DNA of 64,000 bases from the NCBI RefSeq assembly GCF_002899825.2, contig NZ_PPED02000002.1, positions 751,631 through 815,630 of the forward strand, read 5' to 3'. The notes under the pieces were generated by a model, which worked only from the letters and a program-made list of their open reading frames with translations, was not told the DNA's origin and did not search any database. This stretch comes from Chryseobacterium phosphatilyticum (GTDB lineage: Bacteria > Bacteroidota > Bacteroidia > Flavobacteriales > Weeksellaceae). Shown here piece by piece: positions 35,636 through 44,517 of this stretch. How positions within the stretch are numbered: the first letter of the stretch is position 1; each line of letters opens with the position of its first letter. The position numbers and the translations under genes are program-made.

Positions 35636-36247
35636 ATGATGAGTCTCTTTGAAAATATCTCGGATTATCCTTTAAATATACTTCCACATGACGGAACCGT
35701 TCATTATTACGGGAAGGTTTTTTCTAAAGAAAAATCAGATTTTTATTATGATTATCTATTGAACCAGATTCCATGGGAGAATGATGAAGCAATCATCTTT
35801 GGAAAACTGATTCTCACCAAACGAAAAGTAGCCTGGTTTGGAGAAAAAGCTTTTGAATATACCTATTCAAAAAGAACAAAATATGCTCAATTCTGGACAC
35901 CGGAATTATTGGAACTGAAGAAAAAATGTGAAGAAGTTTCTGGTGAAACTTACAATTCATGTCTTCTTAATCTATACCATGACGGAAGTGAAGGTATGGC
36001 TTACCATAGCGATGGTGAAACTGATCTAAAAAAACATGGAGCGATTGCTTCTTTAACTTTTGGAGCTGAAAGAAAGTTTTTATTTAAGCATAAAACAACC
36101 AAAGAAAAGGTTGAAATATTCCTGGAAAACGGAAGTTTATTAATTATGAAAGGAGCTACTCAGGATAACTGGCTTCACAGGCTACCTCCCACCACGAAAG
36201 TAAAAACACCCCGAGTAAACCTGACCTTCAGAACAATTGAGGAATAA
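35636..36247 (+). CDS. alkB: AlkB-like 2-oxoglutarate/Fe(II) dioxygenase
   Basis: A 203-residue oxygenase expected to remove methyl groups from 1-methyladenine and 3-methylcytosine in DNA by oxidation. Fe ligands His124 and Asp126 (AYHSDGETD) and His181 (NWLHRLP) are present, with the RxNxTFR motif at 193-199 that binds 2-oxoglutarate. It is of the short ALKBH2/3-like form common in Bacteroidota. Two adjacent ATGs (35636, 35639) could serve as start. The neighbour upstream is an alkyltransferase, which together suggests an alkylation-damage module. Confidence 0.9.
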   Translation: MMSLFENISDYPLNILPHDGTVHYYGKVFSKEKSDFYYDYLLNQIPWENDEAIIFGKLILTKRKVAWFGEKAFEYTYSKRTKYAQFWTPELLELKKKCEEVSGETYNSCLLNLYHDGSEGMAYHSDGETDLKKHGAIASLTFGAERKFLFKHKTTKEKVEIFLENGSLLIMKGATQDNWLHRLPPTTKVKTPRVNLTFRTIEE

Positions 36248-36302
36248 TGATAAGAGATATTTTATCCACAATGTCTGTCAATCTGTAGGAATCTCAATCT
36301 CC

Positions 36303-36369
36303 ATCAATAGAAGTGGGCTTTAGCCGATTTGCCAAATAAATTAAAATTCATATGGCTTTAGCCAAAACC
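36303..36369 (+). repeat. Double-hairpin dispersed repeat, copy D
   Basis: ATCAATAGAAGTGGGCTTTA start, TATGGCTTTAGCCAAAAC end; the first stem has one mismatch. It is preceded by a GTAGGAATCTC-type repeat fragment (36273-36296). Confidence 0.8.
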
Positions 36370-36395
36370 TAGAAAATAAACCGTAAGTATTCAAA

Positions 36396-36421
36396 AAAAG
36401 CTGTTCAAACGAACAGCTTTT
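36396..36421. terminator. Bidirectional terminator between alkB-like and S15 peptidase genes
   Basis: 11-bp perfect stem AAAAGCTGTTC/GAACAGCTTTT with a 4-base loop. Confidence 0.85.
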
Positions 36422-36426
36422 CTGAT

Positions 36427-38286
36427 TTATTTCAAAACTTCAGCTTCAATAGAACTGTCATCATATACTTTAATAAATGCTTTGGTGTAATCTTCTTTGG
36501 TCGCAAAATTCGGATTATCCGTAAATTTCTGTGGATTGATGGCGAAAAGCGGGAACCATGTACTGCTGATTTGAATCTGGATTTTATGCCCTTTTTTGAA
36601 GGTATGAACGACGTCCTGAAGTCTGAAGTTAACTGCTGTTTTATGATTAGCAATCAAGGCTTCTCCTTTTTCTCTTGTATTTCTGAATCTGGCAGGCATA
36701 ATTTCACTTCTTACCATCTGGTGGTAGTTTCCGTAAATAACACCCTCTTTCTTTTCTGTAGGTTTGAAATCTTCAGGATATACGTCGATCAGTTTTACAG
36801 CAAAATCAGCATCCGTGGAAGAAGAGGCAATATTTAATTTAGCCATAATTTCACCGGCAAAAGTAATATCCTCAGTCAATACATCTGTTGTAAATGTAAG
36901 AACATCCGGTCTTCCCACTGCGAATCTCTGATCTTCGGACATATAATTTTTTGGAGTAAAACCATTGAAATCTTTTAAATGATCTGAGCTTAAAACAGGA
37001 TTATTAGGATCACTGTAATATTCAGAATATCCTTGTCCGGAGGTTTTTTTCAATGTTTTATCAGCTAAATAAAAATTAACTTTCTGAGCATTTTTAGGTG
37101 GATAAGAAGCAAATTCTTTCCATTCTTTAGCTCCGGTATCATACATCAAAGCTTCAGGAAGCCCTGCATCTTCTTTGGTATTTCCTTTGAGATAATGGTT
37201 GAAAAATTTTGTTTCAACATTTTTTTGATAATGCGTTGCAATACTGTCACCGAAATAAGTCTCACTGTGAAAGTGTTTCCCTTGTTCCTGCGACCAACCA
37301 CCATGAGAAAAAGGTCCCATAACAATAGTATTCTTCGCTTTTGGACTCGTCTTTTCGATTGTTTTGTAAATATTTAACGGGCCTGACAGATCTTCTGCAT
37401 CAAACCAACCTCCAACAGTCATTACTGCATGGTTGATATTCTTCAGATGAGGAAGGAGGTTTCTTTTTTGCCAGAATTCATCATAGTTGGTATGATTCAT
37501 AATTTCTGTCATGAAAAAATTATTCTTGTAATATTTTTCATAAGCATCTTTCAATGTTCCAAGATCTCTGTAGAATTTTAAGCCATCTTCAGACGTTTGT
37601 TTAATGAAAGAATCCATATACCAGGCTTTGTTTTCCGGTTTAGTCTTCTGAACCCCGAATACCGGAAAGGTTCTGAAATATCCCAGCATAAATCTTCCGT
37701 TGTGAAGAAAGTCATCATTCCAGAAATCAGAAATAGGAGCCTGTGGGGAAGAGGCTACTAAAGCAGGGTGTTGTGCTAATGTTCCTACAGCAGTATAAAA
37801 ACCCGGATATGAAGTTCCAAACTGACCTACTTTTCCATTATTGTCTTTTACATTCTTCAAAAGCCATTCAATGGTATCATAAGTATCCGTACTCTCGTCC
37901 ACATCTTTTTTAGTTTTACGTTCAACCTGAGGAGTCATATTGGTAAAAGTCCCTTCACTCATATATCTTCCCCGTACATCCTGGTAGACAAAAATATATT
38001 TGTCTTTCATCAGATAAGTATTCGGGCCGATTTTCACTTTGTATTCATTTTCACCATAAGGAGCCACGCTGTAGCAGGTTCTCTGCATCAGAAAAGGATA
38101 CTTATTTTTATTGGAAATATCTTTGGGAACATACACAGAAGTGAAAAGCTTAACCCCATCACGCATGGGAATATAAAATTCTTTTTTGGTGAAATTTTCT
38201 TTCACAAAGTTATCTTTCTGTTCAGCAGTTTGTGCCTTTCCAAGAAGGAAAAATAGAATAAATAAAACTGAAATATGGATTTTCAT
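36427..38286 (-). CDS. CocE/NonD (S15) family hydrolase, X-Pro dipeptidyl-peptidase-like
   Basis: A 619-residue secreted alpha/beta hydrolase. Signal peptide MKIHISVLFILFFLLGKAQ; catalytic Ser159 in GTSYPG; Asp in GGWFDAEDLSG; His in GPFSHGGW. The C-terminal third (about 400-619) is the jelly-roll domain of the S15 family (HKIQIQISSTWFPLF). Members cleave X-Pro dipeptides or act as acylases and glutaryl- or cocaine-type esterases, so the exact substrate is open; peptide use in the periplasm is likely in this group. Monocistronic with a strong terminator. Confidence 0.88.
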   Translation of the reverse strand: MKIHISVLFILFFLLGKAQTAEQKDNFVKENFTKKEFYIPMRDGVKLFTSVYVPKDISNKNKYPFLMQRTCYSVAPYGENEYKVKIGPNTYLMKDKYIFVYQDVRGRYMSEGTFTNMTPQVERKTKKDVDESTDTYDTIEWLLKNVKDNNGKVGQFGTSYPGFYTAVGTLAQHPALVASSPQAPISDFWNDDFLHNGRFMLGYFRTFPVFGVQKTKPENKAWYMDSFIKQTSEDGLKFYRDLGTLKDAYEKYYKNNFFMTEIMNHTNYDEFWQKRNLLPHLKNINHAVMTVGGWFDAEDLSGPLNIYKTIEKTSPKAKNTIVMGPFSHGGWSQEQGKHFHSETYFGDSIATHYQKNVETKFFNHYLKGNTKEDAGLPEALMYDTGAKEWKEFASYPPKNAQKVNFYLADKTLKKTSGQGYSEYYSDPNNPVLSSDHLKDFNGFTPKNYMSEDQRFAVGRPDVLTFTTDVLTEDITFAGEIMAKLNIASSSTDADFAVKLIDVYPEDFKPTEKKEGVIYGNYHQMVRSEIMPARFRNTREKGEALIANHKTAVNFRLQDVVHTFKKGHKIQIQISSTWFPLFAINPQKFTDNPNFATKEDYTKAFIKVYDDSSIEAEVLK

Positions 38287-38512
38287 AGAAAAAATTTACG
38301 GCTAATTTAGAAATAAAAATACTCTTATTGCAGCTTATTCTGCGAATCTTCTTCTAAAAATTAAATATGATTGTACTCTTCAGAGGACAATCCGGGATTT
38401 TCGAGGAAAAGTAAGTGTGCTTCTCAACAGGTTGCAGTCAACTTAAGTGTCAGAAAACTTTTATAACTAATGAATGAGATGGCTTTACCTTCAACTCTCA
38501 ATAACGAAAAAA

Positions 38513-38529
38513 GCCGGAAAAATTCCGGC
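38513..38529 (-). terminator. Terminator of the outer-membrane barrel gene at 38562
   Basis: 7-bp GC-rich stem GCCGGAA/TTCCGGC with a T-run on the minus strand. Confidence 0.75.
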
Positions 38530-38561
38530 CATAATAGTGAAAATATATAAAAGTATGGTGT

Positions 38562-41300
38562 TTATAATTTTTTCCCAGCAAATTTATTCAGCTTCATACT
38601 GATGGAAAACATAATATATCGCTTCAGAATCAGATCTTCTCTGTCTTCAAAATAAGAATCTGTGATGGTTCTTCTCACACTTTGATTCTGATTAAGTACA
38701 TCATAAATTTTCACTTTGGCAGTGAATTGTTTCTTAAAGAATGAATATCCTAAACTGGTATTCCAGAAATAGAAATCCTTTTTGAAGCCGGGAGCAATGT
38801 TGGAGTTGGTATTGTATTCAAAATCATTTCCGAAAACGAATCTGCTCTGAAACAGATAATTGGTTAGTTCCAGTTTTAAAGATTGATTGGCGGTATTGAC
38901 CCTGTCAACATTATAATTGGTGTAATTGGAAAAGCTATACCCAAGTCGGTATGACGGTTTTATAGTAATCTTGTCTTTGATTTCATATACAAGATTCAAC
39001 CCTGGATTAAGGCTATAGGAATGGCTTGTATAGGATTGTCCGTTAATGAATCCGTTATTATAGGTATAGTTCATTGTAAATCTCGGACTCATGCTAAATT
39101 TTTTGTCATTCCATTTAAATGTTTTTGTGAGACCTCCTCCCGCATTTACATTTTTATTGCCACTCACGTTGTCATAGGTCACGATTTGCTTTCCGGTGTC
39201 ATCATATTTAGAATAATTGATGATATCATTATTTCTATAAGTAAAGCCAACATTGACGAAATAATTGATATTTTTTACCTTATTATAATTGCTGAAATAA
39301 AAAGACAGGCTGTTCGTCCATGTATTTTTCAAATCAGGATTTCCGGTGTAAGTACTTAGAGGGTTAGACTCATCTCTGTAAGGAGTCAGTTGTTCCGCAC
39401 TTGGAATGGTAAAATTCGAATAGTTATATATACTTAAGTTTTTACCTTCGGAAAGTTGATAATAGAAATTCACATTATATCCAGGGAGAGCAAAGCTTTT
39501 CTGAAGATTATATTGCTGACCGTTAAAAATGGAATTTACATTCATATCAGAAATATCAAGATTCAAAGAAGCCCAGAGGTTCAGTTTACTTTTACTGAGT
39601 TGAAAGGTCATTTCGGGCGATATTTGATTAATTCTCTGTTTCATACTTTTAGACAAAAGCATATTATATTTCGAGTATTGTCCGGTAGTGTTATCAAAAT
39701 CATTTACATTTCTCAGGTCACTGGATGATCTGTTCTCATATTTCACTTCAAGGCTTACAGTAGCAGAATCGGAAATAGGTTCGGTATATCCTGCGCTGAA
39801 ACCAAAATTACTATTCTGATTTTTGTTTTTTGTAACCTGATCCCTGTTGTCAAACGTATTTCCTGAATCCTGATAAAATGTATTCTGAGACTGGATCAAA
39901 TTATTTGTTTTGGATTCTGAAATGGAAGTGTTGATGTTGGAAGAAATGACACGTCCTCTTTTTTTGAATCTTTTAGAGAAATAAATACTGGGTGTAAAAG
40001 TATTGTTTTCAGATTCATTACTCGAATAAGAACTACTTTCATTCAATAGGGTGTTACCTTTTAAAGTTGACGATTGTGAGTCGTTAATAGTCAAAGTTTT
40101 ATTTTTGGTAAATCCCGGTGAAATGTAAATATTAGTCAGAGAATCCAGTTTGATTCGGGCTGAAGTATTAAAACTATATTGTTTAGAGTCACTGCTTCCG
40201 GTATTTTCAGATTGAGTCTGAAGTGTGTATTGCGGAAGAAGAGTAGACCGGGAAACTTTGGATTTCGTTTCTGTATTGGAATTATTATACATGAAACTGA
40301 AAGTGTCGAGATCAGCTTCTTTACCTAATTGATCACTATAATTCAATCCAATAGTTGAGGAACGTTGTATTCCTTTTGTACCACTGCTTTGGCTGTTTCC
40401 GGATCCACCGGAACCCACCCAGGAATTTCTGCCACTTCCCATACTATCAAAAACCTCATCACGGGAAAATCCTTGTGAGTTGATATTGTTTGAAGAAGCC
40501 AATAGACTGATTTTAGTATCTCCTTTAAAATAGCTTACAAGTCCGCTTGCCTCGTAGCGTTTATCAGAACCATACCCAACAGTAAGCCTGGAAAGAAAGC
40601 CTTTATTCTTCTTTTCATCAATATTAAAGTTGACTGTTGTTTTTTGAGATTTGGGCGTTTTTCCACTCAGTTCTTCCTCTTTTGTCTTGGTGGTGGTAAA
40701 CTGAATATTTTTGATAATATCCGCCGGAAGATTCTGAAGTGCAATTTTACCATCTTTATCAAAGAACGGCTTTCCGTTGATCATAATTTGGTCAACCTCT
40801 TTTCCATTAGCCGTTATTTTACCTTCATTGCTGATTTCGACACCGGGTATCTGTTTCAGCAATTCTTCAATTTTACTGTCAGGACGCACCTTGATAGAGG
40901 CGGCATTAAATTCTATGGTATCCTTTTTTATTTTAACCGGAGAAACTGTAATTTTTACCTCATCAATAGTGTTGATCCTATTTTTTTGAAGTTGAATATC
41001 TTCTAAAGATAATGATTGTGTGATTTTTTCAAACTTTTTTGAATAGGGCGATAATTTTTCTGCATCAATTCTCAGGAACGAAGGTTCATTGATATGATCT
41101 GTTTTAAGTGAAAATTTACCTTCTTTGTTAGTTGCAGTATAATTGACAATTGAAGAATCTTTTTCTTTCAACAGATAGACCGTAGCATTTTCAACAGGTT
41201 GTTTTTCAAAGTCTGATACTTTGCCGTCAATATGGAATTGCTGAGCATGCAAAATAAAGGCAGTGAATATCAATGTCCATAATAATAAGATTTTCTTCAT
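38562..41300 (-). CDS. TonB-receptor-like outer-membrane beta-barrel family protein
   Basis: A 912-residue outer-membrane protein. I start at ATG 41300 (MKKILLLWTLIFTAFILHAQ), the signal peptide; a longer reading upstream overlaps a terminator. A carboxypeptidase-regulatory-like Ig domain (about 20-100) is followed by a plug-like domain (IEELLKQIPGVEISNEGKITANG) and a long barrel of the OMP_b-brl_3 type. A Gly/Ser/Asn-rich loop occurs near residue 290. The role is unknown; members are thought to be receptors or import barrels. It is not paired with a SusD gene. Confidence 0.82.
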   Translation of the reverse strand: MKKILLLWTLIFTAFILHAQQFHIDGKVSDFEKQPVENATVYLLKEKDSSIVNYTATNKEGKFSLKTDHINEPSFLRIDAEKLSPYSKKFEKITQSLSLEDIQLQKNRINTIDEVKITVSPVKIKKDTIEFNAASIKVRPDSKIEELLKQIPGVEISNEGKITANGKEVDQIMINGKPFFDKDGKIALQNLPADIIKNIQFTTTKTKEEELSGKTPKSQKTTVNFNIDEKKNKGFLSRLTVGYGSDKRYEASGLVSYFKGDTKISLLASSNNINSQGFSRDEVFDSMGSGRNSWVGSGGSGNSQSSGTKGIQRSSTIGLNYSDQLGKEADLDTFSFMYNNSNTETKSKVSRSTLLPQYTLQTQSENTGSSDSKQYSFNTSARIKLDSLTNIYISPGFTKNKTLTINDSQSSTLKGNTLLNESSSYSSNESENNTFTPSIYFSKRFKKRGRVISSNINTSISESKTNNLIQSQNTFYQDSGNTFDNRDQVTKNKNQNSNFGFSAGYTEPISDSATVSLEVKYENRSSSDLRNVNDFDNTTGQYSKYNMLLSKSMKQRINQISPEMTFQLSKSKLNLWASLNLDISDMNVNSIFNGQQYNLQKSFALPGYNVNFYYQLSEGKNLSIYNYSNFTIPSAEQLTPYRDESNPLSTYTGNPDLKNTWTNSLSFYFSNYNKVKNINYFVNVGFTYRNNDIINYSKYDDTGKQIVTYDNVSGNKNVNAGGGLTKTFKWNDKKFSMSPRFTMNYTYNNGFINGQSYTSHSYSLNPGLNLVYEIKDKITIKPSYRLGYSFSNYTNYNVDRVNTANQSLKLELTNYLFQSRFVFGNDFEYNTNSNIAPGFKKDFYFWNTSLGYSFFKKQFTAKVKIYDVLNQNQSVRRTITDSYFEDREDLILKRYIMFSISMKLNKFAGKKL

Positions 41301-41331
41301 TGAGTCCTTTTTCAAAGCGCTAAAAATAAAA

Positions 41332-41355
41332 AAACATCCCAACATAGGGATGTTT
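41332..41355 (-). terminator. Terminator of the BON-domain gene pair
   Basis: 9-bp stem AAACATCCC/GGGATGTTT with a 6-base loop and a T-run on the minus strand. Confidence 0.8.
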
Positions 41356-41394
41356 CTTTTGAAATATTTCTTGAAAATTATATTTTCTACAAAA

Positions 41395-41811
41395 TTATGC
41401 TTTCAAATATCTTGAATAAGCATATCCTTCCTGACCTTCAGCAGTTTTCACTTTCCACCAGTCATCAGAAGTTTGTTCAATTAAAGTAACAGATGAACCT
41501 TTTGCAGCTTTTCCTACAACAGCAGCTTCCGTAGAAGGCTCTTGTCTGATGTTAAGGTTAGATTCATCAGTAGCTACTGTTAAAGAAGCTCCTGAAGCAA
41601 GACCTGCAACCTGTACATCGATATTGATATCTGAAGCAGAATACGTAGAGTCAATAGCTCCTAAAGCATTCCATACTGCATCTTTAGCTGCTGTATTGGA
41701 AGCATTTCCGGAAACATAAAGGATTCCGTCCTGCTCCTGAACCTGAAGATTTGAAATTCCTGCAGATTGTGCAGCAGAAACTACGCTTGAATATTTATCT
41801 TGTAAGCTCAT
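41395..41811 (-). CDS. BON-like plus bacterial SH3 domain protein, no signal peptide
   Basis: A 138-residue protein in two parts. Residues about 1-70 resemble a BON or LysM-type module (NLQVQEQDGILYVSGNA, AKDAVWNALGAID). Residues 75-138 are a bacterial SH3 domain (SNLNIRQEPSTEAAVVGKAAKG, then DDWWKVKTAEGQEGYAYSRYL). There is no signal peptide, although SH3b domains normally face the cell wall, so it is either cytoplasmic or exported in another way. It lies 6 bases after a BON lipoprotein gene and shares its promoter. The combination recalls YgaU-like BON-LysM proteins; its function is unknown. Confidence 0.72.
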   Translation of the reverse strand: MSLQDKYSSVVSAAQSAGISNLQVQEQDGILYVSGNASNTAAKDAVWNALGAIDSTYSASDINIDVQVAGLASGASLTVATDESNLNIRQEPSTEAAVVGKAAKGSSVTLIEQTSDDWWKVKTAEGQEGYAYSRYLKA

Positions 41812-41817
41812 CTTAAA

Positions 41818-42300
41818 TTATTTTACAATTAAGTTATTGTTATACTTTCCGATTTTCAAAGCATCTACAGATTCTTTGATTTTTCTTGCTTGTTGACCAG
41901 AAACATTTCCAGTAAGGGTAAGTTGTCCGTTCACAACTTCTACTTTTACGGTAGGGAAATCTTTTACGGCATCCTGAACTTTTTTCTGAACAGCAGGATC
42001 TACAGCAGAAGTAGTTTCAACTGGTGCAGGTGCTGCAGCTATAGTAGACATATCCATAACGTCTTTTACTCCGTTGATTGCTTTTAATTTTGCAATCATT
42101 GCATCCTTAGACTGTTGATCAGCAAAAGTTCCGCTTAAGTGAGCTACACCTTCTTTTACTTCAACAGAAGCACCGGGATTAGAAGTTACTACAGTTGTAG
42201 CCTGAGTCTGAAGGTCGGCATCAGAAATTTTCTTTTTACAAGAAACCGCTCCGAAAGATACAGCTACAGCTAAGGCAGCCATTGCGATAGTTTTTTTCAT
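41818..42300 (-). CDS. BON-domain lipoprotein
   Basis: A 160-residue lipoprotein with lipobox AVSC (Cys21). It has two BON domains (about 28-88 and 103-160), each with the GxVxLSGxxxxxxxxxxA pattern (EGVAHLSGTFADQQSKDA and NGQLTLTGNVSGQQ). They are joined by an Ala/Pro/Val linker. BON domains bind phospholipids or membranes and occur in osmotic-shock protein OsmY; a periplasmic envelope-stress role is inferred. First gene of a two-gene unit with the BON-SH3 gene. Confidence 0.82.
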   Translation of the reverse strand: MKKTIAMAALAVAVSFGAVSCKKKISDADLQTQATTVVTSNPGASVEVKEGVAHLSGTFADQQSKDAMIAKLKAINGVKDVMDMSTIAAAPAPVETTSAVDPAVQKKVQDAVKDFPTVKVEVVNGQLTLTGNVSGQQARKIKESVDALKIGKYNNNLIVK

Positions 42301-42330
42301 ATTGTATATTTATTAATGTTGTTATACAAT

Positions 42331-42358
42331 CAAATGTAATAATAAAATTTATACCAAA
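42331..42358 (-). promoter_or_regulatory. Promoter of the BON-domain gene pair
   Basis: On the minus strand TTTG (42358-42355), 16 bases, TACATTTG (42338-42331), 30 bases before the ATG: a good -33/-7 match. Confidence 0.65.
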
Positions 42359-42494
42359 GGAATAAAAATTCAATAAATGTTTTTTAATTTTTTTACAATA
42401 TTTTCTAAATCAAGGATTTAATTTTTATGTTTCAAAAACTTACGATCAGATTCAACCCAATTTGAAGAAAATCTTCTGTCAATTCAAAAACCAT

Positions 42495-42502
42495 TATATT
42501 TG
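42495..42502 (+). promoter_or_regulatory. -7 box (TATATTTG) of the symporter gene cluster
   Basis: Exact TAnnTTTG match 19 bases before the ATG; no -33 at normal distance. Confidence 0.5.
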
Positions 42503-42521
42503 CGCAAATTGAACTATATAT

Positions 42522-43772
42522 ATGAAAGGACAAAATAAACTTTTTATAGCGATTGTCATTGCCCTTGTTCTGGGAGTAGGTATCGGAGGCATAGTACACG
42601 TGAAATATCCGGAAAGTGCAGAACCTTTTTCCAAGAATATAAAATTGTTGGGAACTGTTTTCATCAGGTTGGTACAGATGATTATTGCACCTTTGGTTTT
42701 CACCACTCTGGTAGTGGGAATTGCTAAAATGAGTGACATCAAAATGATTGGAAGAGTAGGAACAAAAGCCATGCTTTGGTTTATTTCTGCCTCGTTGGTT
42801 TCACTTTTTATTGGATTAATGTTGGTGAACTGGCTTGAGCCGGGACATGTAACGAAATTACCAATTCAGGATGTAGCTTCTGCTGATGAGCTTCTTAAAA
42901 GCAGCAAAAGTTTTTCTATGGAAGATTTTGTAAAGCACATGATTCCTAAAAGTTTATTTGAGGCTTTTGCAACCAATGAAGTTTTGCAGATTGTAGTATT
43001 TGCCATTATGTTTGGGGTTGCTTTAGCTAACCTTGGTGAAGAGTACGCACAGCCGGTTGTGAAACTTTTTGATATCATTGCTCACGCCATTCTTAAAATG
43101 GTAGGATACATCATGTGGTTTGCGCCACTGGGTGTTTTAGGAGCAATTGCAGCAGTAGTAGCAACGAATGGCTTTGAAATATTTAAAGTGTATGCCATTT
43201 ATCTTAGAGATTTCTTTTTTGCATTAGGAGTTCTTTGGCTAGTTCTTTTGCTGGTAGGTTACCTGATCCTTGGAAACCGTCTTTTTGATTTGTTGAGAAG
43301 AATTAAAGAACCGTTGCTGATTGCTTTCTCTACAACCAGTTCAGAAGCTGTATTCCCGAAATTAGTGGAAGAGCTTGAAAAATTTGGGTGTAACAGCAGA
43401 GTAGTATCTTTTATTCTGCCTTTAGGATATTCTTTCAATCTGGATGGAAGTATGATGTATATGACATTTGCTTCTATTTTTATTGCTCAGATCTATGGTA
43501 TTGAAATGACACTGGGACAACAGATCACGATGCTTTTGGTATTGATGCTTACTTCAAAAGGAATTGCAGGGGTTCCGAGAGCTTCATTGGTCATTATTGT
43601 TGCGACATGTTCCATGTTCGGAATTCCGCCGGAAGGTATTGCTTTAATTCTGCCAATTGATCACTTCTGTGATATGGGAAGAAGTATGACAAACGTATTA
43701 GGAAATACCTTGGCAACTTCTGCAGTATCGAAATGGGAGGGACAATTAACCGAACCCTTAGATAAAATTTAA
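42522..43772 (+). CDS. Dicarboxylate/amino acid:cation symporter (DAACS, SLC1 family)
   Basis: A 416-residue inner-membrane importer with about eight membrane helices and two re-entrant hairpins. The serine-rich hairpin (AFSTTSSEAVFPKL) and the SFNLDGSMMYMTFASIFIAQ segment (the NMDGT-like substrate/cation site, here NLDGS) are clear. It imports acidic amino acids or C4-dicarboxylates with Na or H; which one is not decided. First of three closely spaced genes on the plus strand (8- and 14-base gaps). Confidence 0.9.
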   Translation: MKGQNKLFIAIVIALVLGVGIGGIVHVKYPESAEPFSKNIKLLGTVFIRLVQMIIAPLVFTTLVVGIAKMSDIKMIGRVGTKAMLWFISASLVSLFIGLMLVNWLEPGHVTKLPIQDVASADELLKSSKSFSMEDFVKHMIPKSLFEAFATNEVLQIVVFAIMFGVALANLGEEYAQPVVKLFDIIAHAILKMVGYIMWFAPLGVLGAIAAVVATNGFEIFKVYAIYLRDFFFALGVLWLVLLLVGYLILGNRLFDLLRRIKEPLLIAFSTTSSEAVFPKLVEELEKFGCNSRVVSFILPLGYSFNLDGSMMYMTFASIFIAQIYGIEMTLGQQITMLLVLMLTSKGIAGVPRASLVIIVATCSMFGIPPEGIALILPIDHFCDMGRSMTNVLGNTLATSAVSKWEGQLTEPLDKI

Positions 43773-43780
43773 CCCCAATT

Positions 43781-44503
43781 ATGAGTGTTAAAAACTTAGA
43801 ATTATATAAAAGCCATATTCTTGAATATGGCTTTTCTGTTATCAATGGAATTTTTTCAGATGAAGAAGTTGAAAGAATAATCCATGTTCTTGAAGGTATA
43901 GATACTTCAAAAGAGAATTTCAGGAAATCTGAAGATCTTTTTGCGATAAGACAATTTTTAAAAGAAATCCCGGAGATTAAAAGTCTTATCTTTAATGATA
44001 TGATTCAAAGAGTCATAAAGGAAGTATTTGGAGAAAAATATGTTGTGGTAAAAAGCATTTATTTTGATAAACCTGAAACTTCCAATTGGTATGTGGCTTA
44101 TCATCAGGATCTGACAATTTCTGTGGATAAGAAGGTAGAATTGCAGGGTTTTGGTCCCTGGACGACGAAACAAAATCAGTTTGCAGTGCAACCCCCGCTT
44201 ACTATTTTAGAGAATATCTATACCATCAGGATTCATCTGGATGATACGGATGAAAATAATGGAGCATTGAAAGTCATTCCAGGATCTCACACAAAAGGAA
44301 TTTACAGACCGGAAACGATTGACTGGACCGTAGAAACAGAAAATATATGCAAGGTGGAAAGAGGTGGAATTATGCTGATGAAACCACTCACACTCCATGG
44401 TTCAAACAGAACGACCAATGGAAAGAAAAGAAGAGTGATCCATATTGAATTTTCAGATAGTGAGCTTCCGGAACAATTAAACTGGTCAGAAAAAACTCAT
44501 TAA
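43781..44503 (+). CDS. Phytanoyl-CoA dioxygenase (PhyH) family oxygenase
   Basis: A 240-residue Fe(II)/2-oxoglutarate oxygenase. The metal ligands read as the His and Asp in AYHQDLTISV and the distal His in TLHGSNRTT, with the 2-oxoglutarate-binding Arg in GKKRRVIHIEF. The family hydroxylates varied small molecules and amino acids; the substrate is unknown. It lies 8 bases after a dicarboxylate/amino-acid symporter gene, so it might act on an imported compound, or the symporter might supply 2-oxoglutarate; both are inference. Confidence 0.85.
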   Translation: MSVKNLELYKSHILEYGFSVINGIFSDEEVERIIHVLEGIDTSKENFRKSEDLFAIRQFLKEIPEIKSLIFNDMIQRVIKEVFGEKYVVVKSIYFDKPETSNWYVAYHQDLTISVDKKVELQGFGPWTTKQNQFAVQPPLTILENIYTIRIHLDDTDENNGALKVIPGSHTKGIYRPETIDWTVETENICKVERGGIMLMKPLTLHGSNRTTNGKKRRVIHIEFSDSELPEQLNWSEKTH

Positions 44504-44517
44504 AACTCAATAGCAAA

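Noticed and set aside
30120..36369. CRISPR array formed by the clustered double-hairpin repeats
   Set aside because: The copies are kilobases apart, in both orientations and between genes, with no regular spacers and no cas genes.
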